Below, one piece after another: positions 1 to 12,900 of a stretch of 64,000 nucleotides of DNA. Within the stretch, counting starts at the first letter, position 1. Every line of letters starts with the position of its first letter. Source of the stretch: Cladocopium goreaui (lineage: Eukaryota; Sar; Dinophyceae; Suessiales; Symbiodiniaceae); assembly GCA_947184155.2 (NCBI GenBank), contig CAMXCT020001723.1, forward strand, positions 62,001 to 126,000. Reading direction: 5' to 3'. Position numbers and translations under genes: made by a program. Under the pieces are notes generated by a model. That model searched no databases. It saw only the letters and a program-made list of their open reading frames with translations, and was not told the origin of the DNA.

Positions 1-117
1 CTGTAAATACGCAGTGAATGTGATTTTCATCCGAATCCGGGAAAAGGAACTTAAAAAAGATTAATTACTTTACTTCGTGTGATCCCCACCATGACATTTA
101 TACATTTTCTTACTGGC

Positions 118-645
118 AAATCTTCTGGCATTCTATCTGACATATCTTCTGACATTCTATTTGGCATTCTATCTGACATATCTTCTGGCATATCTTCTGG
201 CATTCTATCTGACATATCTTCTGGCATTCTATCTGACATATCTTCTGGCATTCTATCTGGCATTCTATCTCGCATATCTTCTGGCATATATTCTATCTGA
301 CACACCCCATATTTCTTTTTTCTTTTGTGTTTTTGTTTCTTTTTTTTTTGTGGTTTATTTTTTCTGGCCATTCTACTTTTTTTTCTGTTTGTGTGGCATA
401 TCTTCTGGCATTCTATCTGACATATCTTCTGGCATTCTATCTGGCATTCTATCTCGCATATCTTCTGGCATATATTCTGACATATCTTATGGCATTCTAT
501 CTGGCATTCTATCTGGCATATCTTCTGGCATATCTTCGGGCATATCTTCTGGCATATCTATCTGGCATATCTTCTGGCATATTTTCTGGCATTCTATCTG
601 GCAAATCTTCTGGATAGCTTCTGGATATCTTCTGACATTCTTATT
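118..645. repeat. 12-bp-unit minisatellite, two blocks
   Basis: Two blocks (about 118-300 and 393-645) are built from alternating 12-mers of the types CATATCTTCTGG and CATTCTATCTGA. They are separated by about 90 bases of T-rich sequence. Because the unit is a multiple of three, several frames stay open on both strands, which gives false protein-like repeats. I see no sign that these are genes. Confidence 0.9.
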
Positions 646-698
646 GACATCTTTGCTAAATTCTTCGCACATTCTTTGTCCCATATCTCCTGACAGGA

Positions 699-918
699 GG
701 TCCGGCAGGGAACACTGGGCGTGGATGGTCGTGGTTGAGGTCCGGCAGGGAACACTGGGCGAGGATGGTCGTGGTTGAGGTCCGGCAGGGAACACTGGGC
801 GTGGATGGTCGTGGTTGAGGTCCGGCAGGGAACACTTGGCGTGGATGGTCGCGGTTGAGGTCCGGCAGGGAACACTGGGCGTGGGTGGTCGTGGTTGAGG
901 TCCGGCAGAGAACACTGT
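699..918. repeat. 40-bp tandem repeat, about 5.5 copies
   Basis: Each unit starts AGGTCCGGCAGGGAACACTG and continues with a GGATGGTCGTGGTTG-like half. Copies begin near 699, 739, 779, 819, 859 and 899 with only a few substitutions. The array directly follows the 12-bp minisatellite and runs into a GAC/GAG-rich purine tract. Confidence 0.9.
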
Positions 919-1070
919 GGATCGCGGGTCGCAGTTGAGCAAGGACGACGAGGACGACGAGGACGACGAGGACGACGAGGAGGAGGAGAGGAGGACGAGG
1001 CAGGAGGAGGCGGAGGAGGAGAAGGAGGAGGAGGCAACTGACATAAAACCTAACAACCCTCACCTGGCAG
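917..1070 (+). other. GAC/GAG-rich purine tract, possible acidic exon
   Basis: On the plus strand this stretch reads as a run of Asp and Glu with scattered Arg. Simple GAC and GAG triplet repeats explain it equally well. There is no clear acceptor at its left edge, which is the 40-bp minisatellite, so I do not call it a gene. It could be a low-complexity N-terminal exon of the kinase downstream. Confidence 0.3.
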
Positions 1071-1074
1071 GTGG

Positions 1075-3950
1075 GGAATATATCATTTTAGCTCAAATTA
1101 GATCAGCATCATTCACCCTTTGGCTCTTGGCAGTTGTTGTGCTCAACAAAACACTCGCAGAGGTCCTGTCACGTTCCCTTGGTGACTGGCAAGAAGCTGC
1201 CTGTGGGAATCAACGAGGATGTGGCCACCAAAGTCCTGGAACAGTTGGTGGGTGAGCTGTTGAGCGAAGGCCACAGCAAAATATGCAGCAAAATGCAGCC
1301 CTTCAGAAGATATCTTGGAATGAAAAAAATTATAAGGATGTTTGACTCCTTGACTGCAGCTGATGATTCCAAGAGTTGGATGTTGAATGGATTCATCAGA
1401 TCCTGAACCCCCATGTCATGATGACAAGGATCTTTCATGTCGGAATATGTCGGAGGATTTTGATGTGAACACCTCATCAAGGGATCCAGCAAACTGTCGC
1501 TGTGGCAGGGAAGATCCTGATTGCTGGTGGCGATTGGAATGGCAATGTGCACGAGGTCACTTGATGGGATCTCAAATAAAGCCGTTGCCAAGGTAAGGAA
1601 CGTGGAGATACGTGGAGATTGCCCTTTTTGTAACCACCCAAAAGATAGAACCGTAGTTTATTTACATTTATTTAAATTAGTTCACCACTATTTTTGTGTT
1701 GCAGCAAAGGTGTTGATGACTTCTGGATACTTCTAGGGCTCTTGGATGTTGCACACCTTGAAAGCTGACGCAGGTCGTGAGAAGACGACCAGCAAATCGG
1801 TGACCTGACGGCAACGATGTGATCCATGTTTTTTAGAAAGATGAAAACATGACAAAAAACATGGAAAACACATGAAGAAAATGACATTGACACATGGCTG
1901 AACAACTATCAGCAGATGAACCGAGATTTGTTCGACTGGCATTTCTTCGTTTTTTGCTTTGGGAACCAAACCAACCCCCCAAATTCAACAAGCACTGGGA
2001 CAGTCATTTGCCACACTTTCGTGATCTGACAGCTCTGAGGCAAATACGTTGCAGCCTGAGGAACACATTGGTTGTACATGATTGTACTAAGCGTTATTTT
2101 CTAGAATCACTCATTTGGATTCATTTGGAGGTTTCCATAAATGCGAGTACCCCCACAATAGTTGGTTATGTTGGTTTATAATGGAAAATCCTATTAACAT
2201 ATATAGATGATTTAGGGGTACCACCATTTTAGGACACCTCCAATTACCCACAATTACCCAGTGAAAACCAAAACTGATAACTGATATGCACCTGTGTGAG
2301 AATCAACGACCCTCTAGACAGAAAAGCAGAAGCGAGTCGTGCTCAGTGTAGAAGAACTCCACCTTTTTATCCACAGCTTTTGGCCGCATTCAGCTCCAGC
2401 ACTGAGGTCTGCACGCGCCCATCGGACGAACAAGCTTTGGCAATCAGCACACAATCGATGGTATTTTTTGCCTCTGGTAGTTGCAGGTTGCAGGTTTGGT
2501 GGGAGAACAGACTGCCGACCCAAAAAGGTGCTGTCTCTTTGCGCAGTGGGAATTGTATGGAATTGTGGCTTCCATACGTAAGGGATAATTTTTGCAGGAC
2601 CGGACTCCGAATAAAGCAAGACTTGATGATGCAAGCTGCAGACGATGGTCTTGAACAAAGAAGGAGTGGAAGATGTGGAAGTGGAAGTGAAGTTGCTTCT
2701 CCATATCTCTAGAAACCTAGGGTTGTGAAGGTAAGGTCTTCGAAGTTGCATGAAAAGAAAAGAGCATTTGCATCGGTAGCATTTGGGTATGAGGTCAAAA
2801 CTGGATACCCGCGAGAGTGGCCACCCTAAGGCTGGCACAGTGGGCAGCCACGCGGCGTGATTTGCAGGGAGCCTTGGGATCCTTGGGGAGGGTTATGGAA
2901 GGTTTCAGAACTTGAAGTAATGGTTATTGATTCGAAATGATTAGAGCCCAAAATTTGCTGAACTCTCCAATGGCCAGTTCTTAGATCAATTGGCTGTGAG
3001 TCATACGAATGCTTGGAAGACGCCGGGTGTTGGTTTGTCCCAGCCAAGCATAGAGTTTGGGACAGAGCATTTTTTATCCCAAGATGAGCTTACCAACAGC
3101 GGGGTGAGGGATTTTCCACCGCCAGAGATTGGGACTGACATGGACTGACTCTGTTTGCGCATCTCTCAGGTTTCCTGACCAGGTGTGTGCAGCCTTAGGC
3201 CGCCTCTGCCTCAGGCATAGGCTGTTCATCTGACATCAGCATGGAATAACAATCTCTTCAGATGGCTTGAGTTCAAGGAATAGATACATAATGACACACA
3301 AGCAACAGGTCGGATGTTGGAAGTCTGCTGCACTTCCTTTTCTGAGGCATGCACGAATCGGTGAGTGCACCATGGCCAGAAGCCTCAGATGCCTTAGATT
3401 TGAGAATGTCGGTGGAATCGCGATCAATGCTGAATTGATGAACATTGATGAACATTGATGAACCAGGGGATCAAGGGGCAAGTCATGACCATGACGCCAT
3501 GGAGGTCAAAGACAATCGAGCCCACGGAGGTGCCATTAAAATTCGGTCCCAATCGGGTGACCAATAGGTGGCTGCCAGGCTGCCAGGTTAGCCATCGTTT
3601 CCCCTCTGGAACTATCTGGAACTGAACAAGGTGTGTAGCTCCCTGCGAGACGCGGAGATGGATATGGAGTCTTTAGAATCGAGGTGGGGCCAAACCGCCA
3701 CACAGTGATGTTGTGCCAGCTCAGATTCCCGCAGGCCATACGCGAGTGGCAGCATGGCAGAGGCTCCAGAGCATGTTGTCCATTATGATAGTCGACATGC
3801 ACATTGATGGCTAGGTGTTTGTTTACTTAATATCCTTAATGTTTATAATAGTACTCGTAACAATGATAATAGTAGTATACTATAAGGACAATGTGGTGAT
3901 AACATGCAACCTGCAGATCGATGTTTGTTTCAGAATCGTCAGTCACATTT
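1075..3950. other. Mostly non-coding sequence upstream of the kinase exons
   Basis: Reading frames here are short and lack recognisable domains. The 5' exons of the ABC1 kinase should lie in or before this stretch, but I could not pick them with confidence. A copy of the GGTACC-core short element sits at about 2165-2260. A frame at 1894-2181 is open for 95 codons without family resemblance. Confidence 0.5.
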
Positions 3951-3959
3951 TCCCTGCAG

Positions 3960-6900
3960 GTGTACTTTGGCAGATTGCGAGACGGCACAGAAGTGGCTGT
4001 GAAGTGCATGAGGTGAGCTGTTTTTGAACAACAAATTGGGTTTTGGTCAGAGAGGTGGATATCATTTTGGAACCCTTAACCATCTTAAGCTACGGCATTG
4101 CTAAAATCATCGTTTTGACGTCTTTTTCCCCACAACTTTGTGTGGGGTTCTTGTTTTTGATTCTGTATCCCGGGTCTGCTCCGCCTCCTCCCGCCTCCCG
4201 CCTCTTCACATACAATAACTTAACATACAATAATTTCACATACAATAACTTCACACACCTTCACACACACAAACTTAACATACAATAACTTCACACACAC
4301 AAACTTAACACACACACAAACTTAACATACAATAATTTCACATACAATAACTTCACACACAAACTTCACACACACAAACTTAACATACACTAACTTCACA
4401 CACACACACAAAAACACACACCACACACAAACTTAACATACAATAATTTCACATACAATAACTTCACACACACAAACTTCACACACACAAACTTAACATA
4501 CAATAACTTCACACACACACACAAACTTAACATACAATAACTTCTGTGTGGCCTGCGTGTAACATACAATAACTTCACACACACACAAACTTAACATACA
4601 ATAACTTCTGTGTGGCCTGCGTGTAACATACAATAACTTCACACACACACACACACAAAAACACACACCACACACAAACTTAACATACAATAATGTCACA
4701 TACGATAACTTCACACACACAAACTTCACACACACACAAACTTAACATACAATAACTTCACACACACACAAACTTAACATACAATAACTTCTGTGTGGCA
4801 GGCGTGGCACTTGGTGACATCCACCTTGATTTCACGTGGCAGGCGTGGCACAATCTCACATCCACGGTCGTTTTGCGTGGCAGGCGTGGCACTTGGTGAC
4901 ATCTACCTTGATATCACGCGGCAGGCGTGGCACAATCGCACATCCACGGTCGTTTTGCGTGGCAGGCGTGGCACTCATGGCACTGGGTGGCGCCCTTGGG
5001 CCCGGTTTAGGCGCCCGTGACGCCCGTGACGCCGCGCCACTTCTGTGTGGCAGGCGTGGCATTTGGTGACATCCACCTTGATTTCACGTGGTATGTGCTC
5101 GGGAGCAGTCTATGTCCTCGGGAGCCAGAGCTTTGACCCAATGTGGGAAGAAGCGCGTGCAGATGCCTGGCGAAGCGACACCTATGGTTGCTTGACATCT
5201 TTGAAGAAACCTGCGCAGTTAGCGTCGTAACCATGGTGCTTGCCACTGTGACTGTATCGTGCCTTGACAGGCATGCGCTCTGTACTTGTCCTCCATAGTT
5301 GCATTGACAACCAGCTACATTCGTGTTCTACACTTCTGCGGCCAGGTACCGTTCCTCTATGTCATCATCGTCAACTTCATCTTTGACACGCAGCATCTTT
5401 CACACGCACCTTTGTCACACGCATACAACTACATACATACACATCCACCCTCATACATATATACCCTCATACATATGCACCCTCATACATACATACATAC
5501 ATACACACATACATACATACATACACACATACACACATACATACATACATACATACCTACCATTTTACCTTCTCGATCTTTCACCACCTCCTTTGTCTTT
5601 CCTTCCTTCCCTGTCCCCGCTAAAACCATTGAAACTAATTTTAGGAAGAAGTTGACTTGTGGGGTTATCCGGTCCTTTAATTTTTGGGGGAAAACTGTGA
5701 GGCCAGGCGTGAAGCACTTGCTGGAAGCTGACCTGGCTTGGCTCTTGCGTTTGGAATCCCAAAGTTGCTGGGGACTTCGGTCGAACTTGGGGATCCAATT
5801 AAGCCATGGATTTGCCAAATTTGGGCGTTTGCATTTTCAGTATTAGTTAATGATCAATTTGCATTAGTCAACCATTCAATTTGAAGGTAATCATCGATTT
5901 TCAGCCAAAGTCACTTTGAAGCAATGCAGATGCAGCGGGCTTTATACATCGATGTTTTTGTCATCTGGACCTTGCACAGCTTGGACTGTACTACATCACG
6001 TTGCGCTTTCTGACAGTATCAAGCAGAACACATTACCAGGTGCTATATAGAAACGATCAACATGGATCAGATCCGCTTGATGTCGTTCAAGCTTGCCTCC
6101 AACAAACCATTGAAATCCAGACATCTTGGTTCTCCGTCCCATAGTTTTTTTGAATTATTTATCGTAATTTTACAATATTTTACATAATTTCATGTAAATA
6201 TATGTTAAATAATGATATTAATATGATGATATGGTTGTAATATGTTATATGCATACATATAGATCATTTGTCTCCCAGTCGCTGGTAGAGGCCTTAGCAG
6301 CTGGGCCGACTCTATGGCTCCTTTGCGACTGTGACTCGGCCGATGTTTACCCATGTTTTTGTAATGAGGTACATACTGTGGAAAGAAATCCTGCACCAGT
6401 TGGTAGATGATTGATCCCATTTGTGTTTAGCCGTATAGTATATTACATAAGTGTTTTGGGTAGTCCTTGTTCTTCCTAAGTCTTCAATATGCGTTTGGTA
6501 TACATGATGTAGGAATTAGCTAGAATCTAGAAATTGTTATACTGGTTGATTACCAGGGTTGGTTGTCGTGGGAAACTCTAATCCAACAAGTCCAAGCATC
6601 ATGAAGCTCGACAAATCTTGTTTTCTGTTTGTCCACCATTTTCCACTCTTTGTTTTCCCAATGTTTTTCCATGTTTTTTCTAATTTGTTTCCCATGTTTT
6701 TAAGACCCCTTGGCTCCTGGATGTTGCGGCTGACTGGCTCCAGGCTTCACTTGGGCAAGGCAGTGGAAGAGTTCTGCGAGCACGTCCAGATGCAGACGGT
6801 GAGCCCTGCCGCATTAGAACATTATGTCTTAGGATTGTTAGAATGTCCTACGCAATTGTAAGTCTAATGATATATATATATATAAGAATCTATACAATTC

Positions 6901-9900
6901 CATACAGACATTGGTGCATTGCGTTGAAGGTTGTCATGTTTGTTCTTAGTCAGATGTGAACGTGTTTGTGTAGAATTGTGTATTGCTTACCTGTGAAAGT
7001 GCTTGGTGCTGGTCGTGGTCAATTGGCAACTTGGCAACTTGACATCAACTGGGTGCAGGATTTCCGAACAGAGGCCTCGCATTTGCTCCGAACCCAGACG
7101 ATTTGAAGGTGAAAGAGCATGAGATTGGATGATGCCCAGCATTTGGAGCAATTTTAATGCAGTTTTCAGTATTCCAACAAAAAGCACGATTCTACCATTG
7201 CATCTCCAATTGCTGAGATGGAACAGTTTGAGATCAACACGCGCTGCCCAGGGAGCAGTTTCAGTGCAACTTCAAGGAGCTGGCGTCAGTTTCTAAATTG
7301 CCTAGCAGCAATTCAAGGCATCATGTGACTGTATTGTACTCGCATCCCGCAAGATTTTCATCGGCGGCCCAGGTTCATTCGCTTCCCCTCTCCTTTGTAC
7401 GCTTCGCCAAAGCCTAACTTTGTTCCTCATGTGCAGTGTCAGTGAGGCTTCGCAAGGCATTTCTTGCCCCCTCATTGCAGCCCCCACTGAATAATGTCAA
7501 CCCTGGATTATCACTACTTGGAGGGTACCCCCCACAATTAATAAACCATGTTTTTCAAGGCAAGAACTGCTGGTACTCTCGCGTGAAATGGGCAAGGAGT
7601 TGGCTGCTAAGCAGGGGAACCGCTGCCAGCTGTGCAATGAGAGTGATTGTGGCAACCAACTAAACGGAAATATACGAAACAAGGAACCAACATTAAATCC
7701 GTCAAACCAGCTAGGAATAGCATTCCGGGACCACTAATTACCAGAATAAGTAGTAAAGTGCTATGCATTCAGCTCCCAAACTCAGTGAAGCTTGATCAAT
7801 GCTAACCAGACACAGGGAAGATCCAGTTTAAGTGCTTGGAACATCATTGGGAGCCACTGGCAACTGCTGCGAGGCTCTCTCGAGTCTTTCGAGATGCGGT
7901 GGCGTTCGTGGTTGGCTTAGTCCTTCAGCTAGGACCAATGGATAGCAGTGGCAAAGGTATGCAATACCCTTGCAACGCTTGAAATATTGGGAATGTGAAA
8001 TGTGTCATAATTTATAATCATGTGATTCATGTGTAATTATTGATGTTATTGACTGTTATTGCATTGCAACTCTGCTCCGTGCCTTCAAAATCCTTCAAAT
8101 CTTGATTCGCAGTCCTTGGCTGTAGACATATCCGAGGGCCAGCAGAGCGTAGATCAGTCCAGCAGCTTGCAACAGCATGCAGTATGCTCGCCATGTTTGA
8201 CGTTTGCCGATGTCATGCCGATGTCAATAGCACTTCAAAGTCGTTTTCACAAGCGTCAACGGCCAGGAAGACATCAGAAGTATCCTTGGAGTTCCTCAGG
8301 ACGGCAAGTGAATCGAAGGTTTGCCTCAGAATTCATGAGCCATTGACAAAAACCGTTGTTTTATGATGTTTTTATGTTGTTTTGGGGATGAGGTGGACTA
8401 ATGACGTCTACTGGCCACCTTCATGTCCTTAAGACATTCCTTGACCCCGTAGCATATCGAGTAAACAGTGCTGCCTTTAGGAAGTGAGCCAACGAATTGC
8501 CAATGATAGTGCGCAGCTCAGATATAGCCTGATATAGTTCACGAACCCTTTCATAAAGTAACACTGCTAGGGAAGGAGCTAAGAATCAGCTCATTATGAA
8601 GATTTCACAAATCATGAATGATATGAATGCGTCTCCAGTCTTCAAAAAAAAGCCCTCTTCAACTCAACTCAGGCCTCTCTGCTTACATGCGCATGATCTT
8701 CAAGGATCAATTTATCCACGGAGACCTTCATCCCGGCAATGTCATGGTGAAGTCGCTTGATCTCAAGTTGGCCATGGCTCGTTCCCGGTAAATCCAGGGA
8801 ATGATCATATCAACCTCCAACTAAAGGATGGTTTGAACTTTTAAACAGTTTACATTATAGACATAATATACCATCCGTTTCTGGAAACTGTCTGGACAAC
8901 TGAGGATGCTTGTTCTGATTGGGTCTACCACATCCATTTTGATCTCAGGCTTGAAGAGGGTTCCAGCCCCGATGTCGAGGAGTCTTGGAACGTTTCAGCA
9001 GATTCGCGCGATTGTTTTTGGTGGTTTCATGTTGAAGAATCATCCTGATATACATTAATATATTGTATACATATATGTATCCCGATATAGTTATGATATA
9101 TATAATTATGATATACAATTGTAATAACATATGTACATATCATATATCATATATATCAATAATTAGGACACTTTTGATAATTAGTGTTTCTGCTTTTTTT
9201 AGTCCGTGCTCCACCCATTGACCAATCTGCAGGAGGCTACAACTACAGAGAGCACCTCTCGTCTGGCGATTTGCCAAAGATGCGCATTTTTTTTGCGCCT
9301 TTTAGATGGTTGGATTGTTGACTATATATATACACATACATGTATTGTATATGATATACTTATATATATATGATCTATGTACCGGTCTCAAAACACAATA
9401 AACCATTTGGGAACTCTATTCAGCTTTGGTCAATATGTCTGGAGATGCACCACCAAGATGCATTGGCACCAGACCACCAATTGCAACAGGTGCGACAGAT
9501 CACATGGTGGATCAAATCCTGTACAATCCTTGCAAGGGGGATGCTTCCCAAAATTCACACCTTATCCCAAGCTGACTATCGACTAAGGACAGGCTAACCA
9601 AACGTTTGAGGAGCGCAGCTCGCGAAAGCCTCAGGGTCGGCACTGCAGAGATGTGTTGCAACAAGCAGCCCCAAATCGCTAACTGGACAGCGGATCAAGG
9701 ATCGTACAGTCCACCCTTTCAGCTCATCATCTTGGATGCAGGCCGGAGCTGATTTGGATTGTTGCCGACCTGCATAAATCCACCATGGTGGCTTCTGGAA
9801 AACCAATAGGTTGGGCTATCTGCCCCAATTTCGGAAGCACCCCTCTGTTCATCTGCATTCTGTTTTCCTCGCGTAATCAGTTCTGTGACACCTAGTTTTC

Positions 9901-12900
9901 CACCAATGGTTATGCGACGTTCGGCTGCTCGGGTTGGATAATCCATGCTGATTCCATGCAACTAACCCCACTTTTGCCCTTGGCAGCCGTGAATCACTCT
10001 GCAGGTCTTGCCATTCCGCTGCCTCGGGACAAGGTGGAGGCAGCAATCTCCCAGGGTACCCCAATAGCTGGATGGTTTACAGTGGAAAACCATGGAAGAT
10101 CTACTGTATCTATTTTTTTTGGGGGGGTACCCCCATAGATTGGAACCCCTGCTATGGAGGTTTTCAGAAGTCATGGGGACCCCCTCAAATCATCCAAGTC
10201 ATCAGACCGTTTTAGTATTGAGACCCCATGGTTTTTCGGGATTCCACATTTTGAGAAACCTCGATATGTTACAGAAGGGCTTTTCTTGCTAATTAATTGC
10301 TTAGCAGAATGTTCTGGCACCTAGACTCTGCAAGTATCTGCAACTCAAATCAATACAGCCAGATCGTAGCACCGGGACTACTTTGCCTTTCGGATTTGCA
10401 CGAGGCCTTGCGATCTTTGGCTCTTGCGATTATCTATGGAGACTTCTATAGAGTTTCTCACTCAGAGTGCCATGTTTTTTACTTCACCGTGAAGTATGTG
10501 ATTTTTCACGTGACATGAGCCATACCCTCTGGTAATTTAACATAGCTATTGAAAATGGCCATTTATAGTGGATTTACCCATGAATGATTTGAATGTTGAG
10601 TTCCTTATTGAGACCTTAAAAAAGCGCGGCTGGCAGGGGATTCAGGGGATTCAGGAGGACTTTTTGTGCAGGAAAACACCGTGGAAAAAACGCTGAGGCA
10701 GCCGACATCCTGTACCAACAAAGCCCTGACACGTCACAATGCCAGGAGCCAGCTAGAGACAAATCGGTGCCCTCTTTTTCGATGCTTAAAATGATCGGAT
10801 TCATTCCAACTTTGGCAACTTTGGCAAGGCACACTGCTTGGATCACTGCAAAGACCAGCAAAATGTATCAAAATGCTGCTTTCCCACAAACTTGCCAGGG
10901 AGCTCGTTGGAAGATGGTCAAATTTCCGAAAATCATTGTGCTGTTTCCAGTGGTTGGATCCCCAAAGCCTAAAGGCCAAAAGCTGGTTTCTTCAGAAAAC
11001 GACCATTTTTCAACAGGATCCACAAGGCTTCAAAAATGGCCTGGCGAAGGCCTTCAGAGATTGCAGGACATGTTTTGGATGTTTTGGATGCTGATGTTGG
11101 GAAGGGATGGGTATCGTACCGAGGCATGGCACGGTTAGCCGGTTAGCCCATGTTAGCGTGGTCAATACGTCAATACTTCCAGATCACGCATTGCAAGATG
11201 ATTTCGACCTATTTTTAATCGTCATATAGTCAAAGAAAAGTGCTTGGGGGATGGGATCGATCGCACTTTTCCTAAATCCAAGAGCTTTTTTTTTCGAGCT
11301 TGAACGCCAAGCAAAAGCCATGTGGCGGGTTTGCTTTTGGAATGACCATTTTGGTCATTTTGGTCGCCATGGAAAAATCGCGTCTTCAACCTCAACCAAT
11401 CTTGTTTTGGGATGTTTTGGGAGGGTGCCAGTTTTAGCAACTGTCGTTGCTTTGGGGAGGTGAGCTTGTCAGATCCAACCTCTCACCAGGAGACAGGTTT
11501 ATGAGGATGGCTTCGTGCAGGCCTGGTCTGGCTTTGTCTGAAAATTATGGGAAATTTCCCAAGAACCAATGGATTATCATGGATTATCATCATTGTCCGC
11601 AAGAAAACATAAAGCAACTTTGGTGGTAACATGTGGTAACCTCCAATTTTGGAGCATACCCAGATGGTCTTCAATTGTTACTATAATGCGAACATCATAT
11701 TGTTATCAGACTCATAGGCACCAAAACGCAATTCTTGAGACTAGACATTCTGCTGTGCTGATTCTCTGAATATAATTCTGAGACCGGACTATCAACATTT
11801 TGGTGTTGCAAAAACAAAACTTCTATACCTGGATGTGTATCCCGGTATCCCAGTTTATAAGTGAGTAAGAACCACAAGATACATGTAACAGATGTGAGTA
11901 TGTGTGAGATATACTGATATACCTCAGATATTTATCACATGATAAATACTAATTTATTATATTTTTAATATACATTGGATTATATTACTATGACTTATTG
12001 ACATTTATTTGACTACATACTAGCACTATTTTAGGCTCCCGCACCAAGGATATGGACCTAGCAGCCCCAGTGGCAGGTCAGTGATTCTGTCTTGGAAGCA
12101 CTTCGCTTGGTCCGTCACTACAATGTCCGGGAGCTCAAAAAGATGGCGATCAGTGAGGTGATAGAGCTGTGTTTCAGGAAATGGATGGAAATGCTGGAAA
12201 TGGGGATGGGGATATGAGAAGATATGAGAAGTTTATGGATATGTAATTATGTATAGATATATGTATGTGTGTATATATATATACCAACCATCAATAATGA
12301 ACCCACACATCAATACTTGGAATATAATTTGTGTATGTATGTCTATATTATGTCTATATTATATTTATATATATATATAGATATGTAATCATGAGATTTT
12401 TTTTTACCAACACTATGACTTTATCAGAGAGGGAAGTTCCAAACGCTGGCCAGGTCGGATTAGATACAACCCTCACTTGGACCCTATTGGGCATGTCTAC
12501 ATCTCAGTTTTCGGTTCACCGGGGCCCTAACCGGGGCCTCCGGGGCGTTGTGCTTTTTGTGAAACGAAGTCCAGGCGTCTGAGGGGACTTGCTATGGTCA
12601 TCATGCACATATAAGAATTTACAAGATAGATATCACTGATCATCACTGATCCTATCACTCCATATTGTTTGAGACTTCGAATAGATGAACAGAATGAACG
12701 GACTCGTTGCATGACGATTCCACCAATCCCCACAGCCGAGCCTCCAGAGCCTCGAGGCTCAGCATTGAGGGCTCCGCCCGGCAGTTAGATCCAGAAGTGG
12801 ATTGTGCCAGAGCTGCCACCAGGTGGGACGAAGCGGTCAAGGGATGTCAAGGCGTCAAGGGGTGCCGAGAGCATCCGTCACCATGGCAGGTACATCCTGA

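Noticed and set aside
118..918. Possible CRISPR-like array at the left edge
   Set aside because: Units are contiguous tandem repeats without spacers, and the genome is eukaryotic.
1480..1640. Cysteine-spaced frames (CRCGRED, CPFCNHP) as zinc fingers
   Set aside because: The cysteines are in different frames and no complete finger can be built.
8090..8215. Minus-strand frame reading like a membrane helix ([18 protein letters not shown])
   Set aside because: Stops close on both sides, no splice framing, opposite strand to every supported gene.
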